DNA from: Deltaproteobacteria bacterium UBA6930
Lineage (GTDB): Bacteria; Myxococcota_A; UBA9160; UBA6930
Length of the DNA stretch: 27,679 nt
NCBI GenBank assembly: GCA_002450755.1
Contig: DKAI01000111.1
Coordinates: 1 to 27,679 of the forward strand
Reading direction: 5' to 3'
Under the pieces are notes generated by a model. It was not told the DNA's origin. It searched no databases and saw only the letters and a program-made list of their open reading frames with translations. Of the stretch, positions 1 through 7,304 are shown piece after piece. Made by a program: the position numbers and the translations under genes. Each line of letters starts with the position of its first letter. The first letter of the stretch is position 1.

Positions 1-29
1 TTCGATAGTCACTTAGTTTTCCTTACAGT

Positions 30-503
30 CTATGAAGTTTGATCCGCCCAGCCAGATGCATGAGAAGCTAGAAATTGGTTATTTACTTTAAGAGATTTAA
101 AAAGCCACTGACCGTTTACTTGCACATAAGTTTCGCTGTAATCCGAGAGCAACCATCTGGCCTCGGGGGTTCCTGCATCATCAGGCATTGTACAAGGCAT
201 GATAAGTCTCCACTTACCTGATGCAGTATCTCCGGAAACTTCAATGATGGGATTCATGACGAGATGCGCTGCAAACAGTATCAACCCCGTTGCACCTGCA
301 AAAAAGTCGTGGATAGCCTTTTTACCTTCGTAGCAACCGAACTCAGAGCCTCCATCCCAGACGCCATCGTCCACAAAACACTCTGAAATCCCCTTTGGAT
401 CGTAACCATTGTCACAAAATAAGCAGTACCGGGCTTTTAGTTGTTTTATGTCTTCGATAGAAGCCAAGCGGGCTACTTGCTGTTCTAAAACGTTGCTTGT
501 CAT
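30..503 (-). CDS. SnoaL-like (NTF2 fold) protein
   Basis: This 157-residue protein has the layout of the SnoaL-like branch of the NTF2 fold. An N-terminal helix carries a KARYC motif at about residues 23-27, followed by an aspartate-rich stretch and a beta-rich second half ending in a W-LFKSLKV strand. Family members include small hydratases, isomerases, dehydratases and non-catalytic ligand-binding proteins, so the reaction cannot be read from sequence. The ATG at 501-503 sits about 8 bases after an AAGGAGAA ribosome binding site read on the minus strand. Only 28 bases separate it from the upstream amidase on the same strand, so the two are probably co-transcribed and may act on related substrates. 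The family assignment is fairly sure; the function is unknown. Confidence 0.8.
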   Translation of the reverse strand: MTSNVLEQQVARLASIEDIKQLKARYCLFCDNGYDPKGISECFVDDGVWDGGSEFGCYEGKKAIHDFFAGATGLILFAAHLVMNPIIEVSGDTASGKWRLIMPCTMPDDAGTPEARWLLSDYSETYVQVNGQWLFKSLKVNNQFLASHASGWADQTS

Positions 504-531
504 ATCCTGTTCTCCTTGGTTAAAAAGTTTT

Positions 532-1911
532 TTACGGATGCCGCTTCTTCCAAGTTCGAGCTTCCTGGAGGATGTACCCAGCTCTTAGTAAGAGTTCTTC
601 ACTCAGATGTCGCCCTATTAGTTGGAAGCCGAACGGCACTTGGTTTTGATCAAATCCTCCAGGCATACAGATAGCGGGACTCCCGGAGAGGTCTGCAGGT
701 GCCGTATGTTCGATTAGCTTTCCAACTTCCCCTGCTTTTATCATTGATTCTAACTCAGTATTGCTCGGGTTTGTTGTGTACATGGATGGAGAGATAACGA
801 AATCAACTTCATTGAAGAGTTTGACAAATTTTCCTGCGAACTGAGCTCTAAGCGTAGCCGCTTCCACGTACTCAATAGCGGTCGCTGAGAGTCCAGCATC
901 GAGCAATTCGCTTAATACCGGGCCATATAGATCGCGATGTTTCGGGAAACTCTCCGCATGTGATACGGCAGCTTCAACTGCACAAAGCAATCCCCAGGAA
1001 GCGCATGCCGCACTCGAGTCGGGAATCTTAACTTCCTTTATAGCTACACCTGATTCGCGTAAAATTTCGACCGATTCAAAGATTTCTTTGACGATTTGAG
1101 GATCTACATCGCGACTGCAGTGTGACACGTCTATTCCGAGTCGTAATCCGCGGCCGCCTTTTTCTAGTTCCGTGTAATAGTCGGGTACTGGCGCATCCAA
1201 GGTTGTTCCATCTTTCCTATCGTTTCCAGCAATTGTATGTAAGACAATGGCGGCGTCCTCAACAGTTCGGCAGATTGGCCCGATGTGGTCAAGTGATTCG
1301 GCGAGCGCAAAAACACCATGCCGGCTTACCCTCCCCCAGGTTGGCTTTAACCCGACGACTCCATTCGCGTAACTGGGGAACCTTATCGATCCCCCCGTAT
1401 CTGTACCCAAGGATGCAAAGCATAGGCCGGCAGCGGTTCCAACACCTGAACCACTCGAAGAAACACCTGGCCACGACTCGCTGTTCCAAGGGTTTATGGG
1501 AGGCTCTATATCCGGATGATGAACCGCGTAAGCGCCCTCTGTGGTCTTGAGTTTCCCAAGAGTCACTGCTCCGGCCTCTCGTAGTCTAGCTGCCACGGTT
1601 GCTTCGCCTGAGGGGTTCCAGTCCCGAAGAGCAAGTCCACCGACGCATGTTGGGATCCCTGGAGTTGCGCAAAGGTCCTTTAAACCTACAGGGATGCCAT
1701 GAAGACGTCCTCGAATTCGGCCGTCTCTTATTTCCTTATCGGCCTCTTCTGCCTCCAAAAGAGCTTTTTCTTTTGCAAGAGTTACGTACGCCCTATCGTC
1801 GCGCGACTCTATTCGCTCAAAAAGGGCCTGAGTCAACTCCGAACTAGTTATATCCTGCCACCTTATAAGCCTCGAGGCTTCGCAGAGAGAGAGATAGTGA
1901 AGGTCGGTCAT
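532..1911 (-). CDS. Amidase (amidase-signature family)
   Basis: This 459-residue enzyme belongs to the amidase-signature hydrolases, which hydrolyse amides and sometimes esters with a Ser-cisSer-Lys triad. The triad is visible: Lys78 in the GLKDL segment, cis-Ser151 in a GVSSSGSG stretch, and nucleophile Ser175 in GTDTGGSIRFPS. The 24-residue spacing between the two serines matches the family. No signal peptide or membrane segment is seen, so it should be cytosolic. The start at 1909-1911 has an AGGAG site at 1919-1923. It is the first gene of a likely two-gene minus-strand operon with the SnoaL-like gene, transcribed divergently from the thiolase gene. The substrate is unknown. It is not obviously GatA, because no gatB or gatC is nearby. 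Confidence 0.93.
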   Translation of the reverse strand: MTDLHYLSLCEASRLIRWQDITSSELTQALFERIESRDDRAYVTLAKEKALLEAEEADKEIRDGRIRGRLHGIPVGLKDLCATPGIPTCVGGLALRDWNPSGEATVAARLREAGAVTLGKLKTTEGAYAVHHPDIEPPINPWNSESWPGVSSSGSGVGTAAGLCFASLGTDTGGSIRFPSYANGVVGLKPTWGRVSRHGVFALAESLDHIGPICRTVEDAAIVLHTIAGNDRKDGTTLDAPVPDYYTELEKGGRGLRLGIDVSHCSRDVDPQIVKEIFESVEILRESGVAIKEVKIPDSSAACASWGLLCAVEAAVSHAESFPKHRDLYGPVLSELLDAGLSATAIEYVEAATLRAQFAGKFVKLFNEVDFVISPSMYTTNPSNTELESMIKAGEVGKLIEHTAPADLSGSPAICMPGGFDQNQVPFGFQLIGRHLSEELLLRAGYILQEARTWKKRHP

Positions 1912-1932
1912 CTGGGTGCTCCTGGTGTCTTT

Positions 1933-1961
1933 ACTAGAAACGAAGACAGCCTAAAAGTCAA
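1933..1961 (-). promoter_or_regulatory. Candidate sigma70 promoter for the amidase operon
   Basis: Read on the minus strand there is TTGACT (positions 1961-1956, five of six matches to TTGACA), a 17-base spacer, and TCTAGT (1938-1933, four of six matches to TATAAT). The predicted start of transcription would lie near 1926, leaving a very short leader with an AGGAG site at 1923-1919 before the amidase ATG. This is inferred from consensus only. Confidence 0.4.
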
Positions 1962-1981
1962 CGTTTCGAATCCCACTACCA

Positions 1982-1987
1982 TATAAT
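1982..1987 (+). promoter_or_regulatory. Perfect -10 box upstream of the thiolase gene
   Basis: The hexamer TATAAT at 1982-1987 matches the sigma70 -10 consensus exactly. It lies 26 bases before the thiolase ATG, which itself has a near-ideal AGGAGGAA site at 2003-2010. No good -35 hexamer is present at 16 to 18 bases upstream (around 1958-1965), so the promoter may need an activator, or the match may be chance. It sits back to back with the candidate amidase promoter. Confidence 0.4.
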
Positions 1988-2013
1988 GTGGACGGGCGAA
2001 CTAGGAGGAATAG

Positions 2014-3186
2014 ATGGATAAATTAAGAGGTGCAACTGCAATTGTGGGTGCATTTGACACCGAGGTCGGGAAAAGGCCGGACGCGACGTCTACCCATCTC
2101 TGCTTGGAAGCAGTAAAGGGAGCTGTCGAAGACGCCGGAATGAAGATTTCGGACGTGGAGGGTCTAATTACCTGCAACTCTCAGGTAACACCTGTGACGT
2201 ACCACGCAGAATTAATTGCGGAGGCACTCGGTATAGAACCTAAAATGTGTCTGAGCGTTTCTACGGGAGGTGGAACTACGGTAGCGACGGTCGCACACGC
2301 CGCGGCATCAATTTCGACTGGAATGTGCAAAAATGTGGTGATTGTGAAAGGAGACAACTTAGCTACTGGATTCACAAAAGATCAGGCCCTCGCATCGATG
2401 GCAAGCGTAGGTCATCCTCAGTTCGAGCAACCATACGGTGCTCCGGTACCTGCATTTTATGCGCTAGTCGCGCAGGCTCACATGCATGCATATGGTACGA
2501 CGAGCGAGCAGATGGCTAGGGTTGCAGTTTCGGCACATTATCACGCATCGCTGCATCCGGGGGCACATAAAAGAGAAGTTCTAACCGTAGATGACGTTCT
2601 ATCATCAAAAATGATCGCTGACCCTCTTCATTTATATGATTGCTCTTTGGTATCAGATGGAGGCGCAGCACTTGTTATGACTTCATCAGACGCGGCGAAG
2701 GACCGCCCCAAGAAGCCTATTTATCTATTGGGTTTCGGGGAAGGACACCGAAATGAACACATCAGCCAGGCTCGGTCTTTTACCGAGAGTGGAGCAGTCG
2801 AATCAGGAGAGTCGGCTTTCAAAATGAGTAAAATGACTCCCGAAGACGTTGATGTTGCGTCCCTTTACGATTGTTTTACACCTGTCGTTTTGATCGAGCT
2901 CGAAGATCTTGGTTTCTGCCCAAAGGGAGAATCAGGGCAGTTTGTAGAAGACGGATCAATCGATCTGGGAGGAAAGATACCTGTCAATACTCACGGAGGG
3001 CTCTTGTCACATTGTCATCCAGGAAACCCCGGCTCGATGTTTCATGTTACAGAGCTTGTGAAACAGCTGCGTAACGAGTGTGGTGAAAGACAAGTGAAAG
3101 ATGCATCGGTCGGTTTAGCGCACCTTCAAGGAGGGATTCTTTCTAGCCATGGGACATTACTACTCGGTGGGGAGGAAACGATATGA
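2014..3186 (+). CDS. Thiolase-superfamily protein, SCP-x/Ltp2-like, lacking catalytic Cys
   Basis: This 390-residue protein has the thiolase fold of the SCP-x / lipid-transfer-associated branch. A conserved C-terminal half carries HGGLLSHCHPGNPGS at about 325-340, equivalent to the thiolase GHP histidine loop. The usual nucleophilic cysteine is not visible: the Cys-Ala-(Ser/Thr)-Gly motif is replaced by an STGGGTT stretch at 83-89, with Thr84 at the expected place. The second catalytic cysteine near the C terminus is replaced by a His in GLAHLQGG. Thiolase-fold proteins of this kind paired with DUF35 proteins include steroid side-chain retro-aldolases such as Ltp2 with ChsH2. A C-C cleaving or forming aldolase is therefore as likely as a classical thiolase. 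The next gene, DUF35, overlaps its stop by four bases (ATGA). The start is set by AGGAGGAA at 2003-2010. Confidence 0.9.
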   Translation: MDKLRGATAIVGAFDTEVGKRPDATSTHLCLEAVKGAVEDAGMKISDVEGLITCNSQVTPVTYHAELIAEALGIEPKMCLSVSTGGGTTVATVAHAAASISTGMCKNVVIVKGDNLATGFTKDQALASMASVGHPQFEQPYGAPVPAFYALVAQAHMHAYGTTSEQMARVAVSAHYHASLHPGAHKREVLTVDDVLSSKMIADPLHLYDCSLVSDGGAALVMTSSDAAKDRPKKPIYLLGFGEGHRNEHISQARSFTESGAVESGESAFKMSKMTPEDVDVASLYDCFTPVVLIELEDLGFCPKGESGQFVEDGSIDLGGKIPVNTHGGLLSHCHPGNPGSMFHVTELVKQLRNECGERQVKDASVGLAHLQGGILSSHGTLLLGGEETI

Positions 3187-3587
3187 CTTCTTTACCCCAA
3201 AAGCCTGTTCCTATGCCTACACCAGATACAAAGGAGTTCTGGGATGGTTGCAGTCAAGGGATACTGCGAATCCAGAAATGCGAAGATTGCAGTTCTCATG
3301 TGTTTTTTCCGACACTCGTCTGCCAAGAATGCCACTCCGATCGACTGACGTGGGTGAGCAGTTCGGGACTTGGGGAGATCAAGACATTCACAGTAGTGCG
3401 TCGGGCCGTCGGCGCATTTGCACCCGATGCTCCCTACACCATCGCGATAGTTGCTCTCGATGAGGGACCGCAACTAATGACTTATATCGTGGACCATAAG
3501 GAGTCTGATGTGGCTATTGGCAAAAGAGTGGCTGTGGCCTTTGAAAGGCGGATGGATAGTTACCTTCCCGTGTTCAAGTTAGTCTAG
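3183..3587 (+). CDS. DUF35 OB-fold, Zn-ribbon acyl-CoA-associated protein
   Basis: This 134-residue protein has the two-part DUF35 architecture: an N-terminal rubredoxin-like zinc ribbon with Cys33, Cys36, Cys47 and Cys50 (CEDC and CQEC), then an OB-fold of about 80 residues. DUF35 proteins form complexes with thiolase-fold enzymes and with MaoC-like hydratases, binding the CoA tail or channelling the thioester. The start ATG at 3183 overlaps the thiolase stop (ATGA), the usual sign of translational coupling of subunits. With the thiolase gene it very probably makes one heteromeric enzyme. No catalytic function of its own can be claimed. Confidence 0.93.
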   Translation: MTSLPQKPVPMPTPDTKEFWDGCSQGILRIQKCEDCSSHVFFPTLVCQECHSDRLTWVSSSGLGEIKTFTVVRRAVGAFAPDAPYTIAIVALDEGPQLMTYIVDHKESDVAIGKRVAVAFERRMDSYLPVFKLV

Positions 3588-3635
3588 AATTTAATCAACT
3601 TGCTGGTAGGTAGGGAAGCGAAGTAAAGTAACAGA

Positions 3636-3652
3636 CAGATCAGTGCGATCTG
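3636..3652. repeat. Short inverted repeat after the DUF35 gene
   Basis: CAGATC and GATCTG form a perfect six-base inverted repeat around a five-base loop, about 50 bases after the DUF35 stop. No run of T follows, so it is a poor intrinsic terminator. It could be an operator or a chance stem-loop. A second weak stem (TGCAG at 3683-3687 with CTGCA at 3700-3704) lies just before the ribosome binding site of the next gene. Confidence 0.3.
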
Positions 3653-3718
3653 CATCGACTAGATTGGATTTTAAGTTCATTGTGCAGTAGGTGACGGACC
3701 TGCATTAAAGGGGAAGAA

Positions 3719-4810
3719 GTGAAAATCAAAGCCGCGATATATCGAGAAAAAAACAAACCGCTCACAATTGAAGACGTCGAGGTTGCTGAGCCAGGACCCA
3801 ATGAGGTTTTGGTAAAAACAGTTGCATGTGGTGTTTGTCACAGCGATCTTCATGCTCTTGAAGGGTCGATCCCGTCTCCTCGTCCGGCGATTTTTGGTCA
3901 CGAGCCGGCAGGTATCGTTCAGGCTGTTGGTTCTAGGGTTAGACATGTCTCCCCTGGTGATCATGTAATTGCATGTACTTCATTATATTGCGGTGCATGT
4001 ACCCAATGTTTGCATGGCCGGCCACACCTGTGTACCGATAGAGGTGCCTGTCAGCGAACTGATGAGGAGGCACCGCGAATCTCCCAGGGCGGATCTCAAA
4101 TCCACCAATTCGCTGATCTGGCGGCCTTCGCCGAGGCCATGCTTTTACATGAACGTGCGGTTGTGAAGATAGATCCGGAAATTCCTTTGGATCGTGCCGC
4201 CCTTGTCGGATGTGCAGTTACTACAGGCGTGGGTGCGGCTCTAAATACCGCAAAGGTAACTCCTGGATCTTCAGTCGTAGTGTTTGGTGCAGGAGGGGTA
4301 GGAATCTCGATCATTCAAGGCGCTCGAATTGCCGGAGCGCGTCAGATAATTGCGGTTGACCTGCTTGATAATAAGCTTGAAACCGCCGTCCAGTTCGGCG
4401 CTACAGATACAATAAATCCGTCCTCGGCAGATTCGGTCAAAACAATTCGCAAAATGACTGGTGGGGGTGCAGAGTTTTCGTTTGATGCCGTCGGCCTTCC
4501 GTCATTAATAGAGCAAGCGTTCTATTGTCTAGCTCCGGCGGGCACGGCTGTTCTGGTGGGTGCGATTCCTGTTGGCCAACGACTGGATGTTAACCCCGGT
4601 CACTTTTTCTTGGAAAAACGCATCATAGGATGCATGATGGGTTCCAATAGATTTACTCACGATGCTCCACGGTATTTAGATCTTTATAAACAGGGTCGTC
4701 TTGACTTGGATTCGATGGTCAGTAGACACGAACCCCTCGAAAAAATTGGAGAAGCGTTTCGGGCAATGGAGGCAGGCGAAGTTACTCGGACAGTGTTGAC
4801 GTTCGATTAG
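3719..4810 (+). CDS. Zinc-dependent alcohol dehydrogenase (MDR superfamily)
   Basis: This 363-residue medium-chain dehydrogenase probably oxidises an alcohol to an aldehyde, or the reverse, with NAD(H). Catalytic zinc ligands are visible as Cys40 (CGVCHSD) and His61 (FGHE), with a third Cys in the GCAVTTG segment. The structural zinc lobe is intact with Cys91, Cys94, Cys97 and Cys105. The Rossmann motif VFGAGGVG is followed by an acidic residue (AVDLLDN), favouring NAD over NADP. The start is GTG at 3719, chosen because GGGGAAGAA ends directly before it and the protein then begins as the family does. It lies 131 bases after the DUF35 gene, with inverted repeats between, so it may be separately transcribed. 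The substrate is unknown. Confidence 0.93.
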   Translation: MKIKAAIYREKNKPLTIEDVEVAEPGPNEVLVKTVACGVCHSDLHALEGSIPSPRPAIFGHEPAGIVQAVGSRVRHVSPGDHVIACTSLYCGACTQCLHGRPHLCTDRGACQRTDEEAPRISQGGSQIHQFADLAAFAEAMLLHERAVVKIDPEIPLDRAALVGCAVTTGVGAALNTAKVTPGSSVVVFGAGGVGISIIQGARIAGARQIIAVDLLDNKLETAVQFGATDTINPSSADSVKTIRKMTGGGAEFSFDAVGLPSLIEQAFYCLAPAGTAVLVGAIPVGQRLDVNPGHFFLEKRIIGCMMGSNRFTHDAPRYLDLYKQGRLDLDSMVSRHEPLEKIGEAFRAMEAGEVTRTVLTFD

Positions 4811-4903
4811 TTCGGTGTCTCCAAAAATCTGACCAGCCAAATCTTAAGTTTTTAAGCGGGATGTATTGTTTAACTTAATCGTTCGTTGGAGAGGAGATTT
4901 CTG

Positions 4904-6136
4904 ATGAAGAAGAGTGATCATGGTAAAAAAATCCTTGACGGTTGTAAGGTTCTTGACCTGACCCAGTATTTAGCGGGTGCCGGTGTGACCCGAATGATGG
5001 CCGAGCTAGGGGCTGACATAGTAAAGGTAGAAATTTCACCGATTGGAGATCCTGGTCGACTTCTTCCCGCGGTCAAAGACGAACGTAGTGGTTTTTTCGT
5101 CCAACATAATCGAGGCAAGAAAAGCCTGTGTTTGGACTGGAACAAACCCGAGGCGTTAGAGATCATCAAGGATCTTGCAAAAGACGTAGATATAGTGGCC
5201 GAGAATTTTGGTAGGGCGGAAATTCTCAAAAAGCGAGGTCTCGACTACGAGTCTCTTCGAAAAACGAATCCAGATCTGATTTACTTATCAGTGTCTGTTT
5301 TTGGCCGCGACACTCCCTGGAATAAAAAACCTGGATATGACTACATCGCTCAAGCTGCTTCGGGAATCATGCACATGGCAGGTGAACCGGATCGTCCGCC
5401 TGCGATGGTATGGAGCGCCTTGGGTGATTCCAATGCAGCTGTCCATGGCTTCTGCTCGCTCGGATATGCGCTGTACCACAGAGAACGTACGGGTGAGGGT
5501 CAATACATTGATTTATCCATGACGGATTGTCTTTTTCACTTCCATGATAATGCTCTCGAGGCCAACTTCCTCACTGAAGGAGAATTTGTACCGAAGCGTT
5601 ATGGTGCGCACCATCAACTTCTTACTCCTGCGGGAACTTTCAAAAGTCCTGAGGGATATATCGTTGTATTGGCACTTGACCTCCAGTGGAAGAATGTCTG
5701 CGAGTGTCTTGGACGCTTAGATCTCATGACGGATCCGAGGTTCGAAAACATGAAGGAGCGTGCCGAAAATAGGCTTCAGTTGGCAGAGATCATAGAAGAT
5801 TGGATGAGAACTTTTAAAACCGATGAAGAGATTCTAGATCGGTTTGAAACGCATCGTGTACCTGCCAGCCCTGTATTGAGTCCTCTTGACGCACATGATC
5901 ATCCAAATTTTAAGGCTCGAGAAATGGTAAGATGGGTTGATGATCCACTCCTCGGTAAGATTCCGATACCAGGTTTTCCGTGGAAATTCGGCGCGCAGCC
6001 TCAACTTCCCGATATTGTGGCCCCTACGCTTGGTGAGCACAACTCCGAAATTCTTAGCGAGAAACTAGGGTTGGACACTGACGAAGTCGAGGCTCTCTTC
6101 GAACGAGGAGTTTTATTCAGCAAAGATACCTACTAA
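4904..6136 (+). CDS. CaiB/BaiF family (class III) CoA-transferase, copy 1
   Basis: This enzyme of about 410 residues moves CoA between carboxylic acids through an aspartyl-CoA anhydride. The N-terminal signature LDLTQYLAGAGVTRMMAELG and GADIVKVE is followed by the nucleophile region SALGDSN, whose Asp is equivalent to Asp169 of formyl-CoA transferase (about residue 175 here). The C-terminal LGEHN motif is also present. I place the start at ATG 4904 rather than the in-frame TTG at 4886, because GGAGAGGAG at 4888-4896 is a ribosome binding site that would otherwise lie inside the gene. A similar second copy lies at 7305-8516. The acceptor and donor acids cannot be named from sequence. Confidence 0.94.
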   Translation: MKKSDHGKKILDGCKVLDLTQYLAGAGVTRMMAELGADIVKVEISPIGDPGRLLPAVKDERSGFFVQHNRGKKSLCLDWNKPEALEIIKDLAKDVDIVAENFGRAEILKKRGLDYESLRKTNPDLIYLSVSVFGRDTPWNKKPGYDYIAQAASGIMHMAGEPDRPPAMVWSALGDSNAAVHGFCSLGYALYHRERTGEGQYIDLSMTDCLFHFHDNALEANFLTEGEFVPKRYGAHHQLLTPAGTFKSPEGYIVVLALDLQWKNVCECLGRLDLMTDPRFENMKERAENRLQLAEIIEDWMRTFKTDEEILDRFETHRVPASPVLSPLDAHDHPNFKAREMVRWVDDPLLGKIPIPGFPWKFGAQPQLPDIVAPTLGEHNSEILSEKLGLDTDEVEALFERGVLFSKDTY

Positions 6137-6186
6137 ATAGTTTTTTAATCTCGAAGTTTCTGATTGAATTTAAAATCCCCCGATGA

Positions 6187-7215
6187 CTAGTTAGTTTTTT
6201 TGAAGTGCGGAATCACTTCGTTTGCAAAGATCTCTAGGTAAGGATTCATTCTTTCAGTGGATACCCCGGGCGGAATTGTCCAACTGTAATAGCGTTCCAG
6301 GGGACACAATTGAAGATAATCTTCAATAATCTTTATGGCCTCTCCTGGCGTTACTACTTGAAGAATGTTGGACTTACGTAAATCTTGCTCGTCTTTTAAT
6401 TGAGGAAAAAGATCCTGTCCCGATTCTTTTAGCCACTGGTTGTAAACCTGCATTTGATAGAGAACATGGGGAGCTAGCTCAGCCCATGTTTTTTCTGGAT
6501 CATGAGACGCAATTAACCAGAAGTGTCCCCCTGCGAGCCTCCCTTGGTGTGGATCTTTTCCTAGGTTCCTTAACTCCTCTTTATACAAGTTACTAAGAGT
6601 TCCATCGTCAGCAGTTCCTAAGTATCCATCGCCTAATTTCGCAGCTCTGCGCACTGTGGCGGGGGAAAAACCGCCTACCCAAATTGGAGGTCTGTGCTGG
6701 ACTGGCATTGGTTCAAGTTTGATATCCGCGAACTGGTAGTGGGTACCGGAAAAGCTCAACGTTTCGCCTTCCCACAAGCGACGAATAATCTCGAGTCCTT
6801 CGTTCGTCCTGCTCGCTCGTTCGCTTCGACTAGCCCCGAGAGCAGGGAACTCCTGGGGTCGGTATCCGACACCTACCCCAAGTTCGAATCGCCCATTTGA
6901 AATTATGTCCACCGTTGCACCGTCTTCCGCTACGCGAACAGGGTTATGGAGAGGCAAGAGTAAGACAGCCGTGCCGATCCGGATTTTCTTAGTGCGAGCA
7001 GCGATGGCAGCCGCGATGGGGAGAATCGAGGGGGCGTGACCGTCCTCGCAAAAATGGTGTTCGGTTAGCCAAACATCGTCGTAACCTATCGATTCTGCCC
7101 ATGAAATTTGTTGAAAAACCTCCTCGTATAGGTCGTGAAAGGGTTTCTTCCAGGTTTTTGGGTTTCTAAAGGCATACCAAAGACCAAAGCGTAGATTGGA
7201 TTGCTGGTTCGACAT
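6187..7215 (-). CDS. Luciferase-like (LLM) flavin-dependent monooxygenase
   Basis: This 342-residue protein belongs to the bacterial-luciferase superfamily of two-component monooxygenases, which use reduced FMN or F420. Visible signatures are the N-terminal GYDDVWLTEHHF region, the KKIRIGTAVLLLPLHNPVRVAED strand-helix with the usual basic and acidic residues, NGRFELGVGVGY (residues about 100-115), and PPIWVGGFSP with RRAAKLGDGYL. No flavin reductase gene is nearby. It lies on the minus strand between the two CaiB/BaiF genes: tail to tail with the first (50 bases) and head to head with the second (89 bases). The GGAAAGGAG site before the ATG is strong. The oxidised substrate is unknown; a role in the neighbouring CoA-thioester pathway is inference from position. 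Confidence 0.92.
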   Translation of the reverse strand: MSNQQSNLRFGLWYAFRNPKTWKKPFHDLYEEVFQQISWAESIGYDDVWLTEHHFCEDGHAPSILPIAAAIAARTKKIRIGTAVLLLPLHNPVRVAEDGATVDIISNGRFELGVGVGYRPQEFPALGASRSERASRTNEGLEIIRRLWEGETLSFSGTHYQFADIKLEPMPVQHRPPIWVGGFSPATVRRAAKLGDGYLGTADDGTLSNLYKEELRNLGKDPHQGRLAGGHFWLIASHDPEKTWAELAPHVLYQMQVYNQWLKESGQDLFPQLKDEQDLRKSNILQVVTPGEAIKIIEDYLQLCPLERYYSWTIPPGVSTERMNPYLEIFANEVIPHFKKTN

Positions 7216-7304
7216 TTCTAATCTCCTTTCCAGTTAATATCAAAATTTCCCGATTTTTCTGTGCTGCAAATGTCCTAGGATTCACGCAACTTGGAGAATC
7301 GCAG

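Noticed and set aside
4886..4903. TTG at 4886 as the start of the first CoA-transferase.
   Set aside because: It would bury the GGAGAGGAG ribosome site inside the gene. The ATG at 4904 has that site at the right distance and gives a typical family N terminus.
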